Part shown: positions 44,665-44,759 of the stretch, one piece after another
How the letters are laid out: each line of letters opens with the position of its first letter
Numbering within the stretch: the first letter of the stretch is position 1
Source of the DNA: a virus
IMG/VR virus record: IMGVR_UViG_3300019776_000369
Coordinates: 1 to 44,759 of that record
DNA: 44,759 nt
Reading direction: 5' to 3' (one strand)
Program-made: the position numbers and the translations under genes
Notes under the pieces: model-generated
What the model was told of the DNA's origin: nothing
Seen by the model: only the letters and a program-made list of their open reading frames with translations
Database searches by the model: none

Positions 44665-44759
44665 GATTTCCCCTTGATCTTTCTTTGCACAAAATCAATG
44701 CCAATAATTATGATTAGCGTGGCTATAAAACATAAGGCAATAACGCCAGCATAACCCCA
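44661..44759 (-). CDS. C-terminal part of a membrane protein (partial)
   Basis: The frame is open to the window edge with no start codon inside it. 32 residues remain: a hydrophobic span (VIALCFIATLIIIIGIDF) and a basic tail. Its stop overlaps the ATG of the 36-residue membrane protein. Confidence 0.5.
   Translation of the reverse strand, partial: WGYAGVIALCFIATLIIIIGIDFVQRKIKGKS

Noticed and set aside
1-44759. CRISPR array, retron, diversity-generating retroelement or toxin-antitoxin pair
   Set aside because: No regularly spaced repeats, reverse transcriptase or paired toxin/antitoxin genes could be seen on either strand.
44720-44759. Joining the two window ends as a circle
   Set aside because: No repeated sequence at the two edges was found, and joining them gives no convincing start for either partial gene, so circularity is not supported.

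Overview
The window is almost certainly most of the genome of a tailed, short-tailed (podovirus-like) bacteriophage of a Gram-negative host, probably a proteobacterium. Genes are tightly packed with many ATGA or TGATG stop/start overlaps. There is a complete head module (terminase, portal, scaffold, major capsid protein, adaptor) but no tape measure, sheath or tail-tube genes. Large Gln/Gly-rich proteins sit where podoviruses keep their ejection proteins. The lysis genes include a lipoprotein, which implies an outer membrane. No integrase, CI-type repressor, DNA polymerase, tRNA or rRNA gene was found, so lifestyle is undecided, and both ends run into partial genes.

Layout. 1-2240 (+): a NinG recombination protein followed by small unknown genes and a terminator. 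2240-3721 (-): an HNH homing endonuclease and a lone Gly/Gln-rich gene. 3777-4762: a regulatory region with a palindrome, a small ribbon-helix-helix protein, a promoter, a structured 165-nt leader or small RNA ending in a terminator, and dyads plus tandem repeats in front of the replication genes. 4763-7374 (+): DExH helicase, zinc-finger/Toprim primase and a small partner gene. 7456-11628 (+): an operon of about 16 small genes driven by a strong promoter whose spacer holds a perfect palindrome; it encodes a Cro-like HTH protein, a LexA-like winged-helix protein and tiny membrane proteins. 11860-18618 (+): a second homing endonuclease and about 20 small accessory genes, with a promoter at 15010 and an unusual structured region at 15612-15730.

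18628-27192 (+): packaging and head genes. Portal, scaffold, major capsid protein and a later small structural gene each have a short GNRA-like hairpin upstream of their ribosome binding site. 27195-34926: tail region with a fibre ending in seven propeller-like repeats, a secreted protein, a nozzle-like protein and small virion proteins, interrupted by two reverse-strand homing endonucleases. 34929-40212 (+): three large putative DNA-ejection proteins. 40311-42719 (+): lysis cassette (holin-like proteins, GH108 endolysin, two nested overlapping genes including a lipoprotein) and two small genes. 42712-44759 (-): an early-type operon with dUTPase, a winged-helix protein and small membrane proteins, continuing beyond the right edge.

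Working together: dUTPase, helicase, primase and NinG serve DNA metabolism; the small HTH/RHH proteins and palindromes suggest local transcription control; the late region from about 18.6 to 42.7 kb builds and releases the virion. Four homing endonucleases sit between genes.
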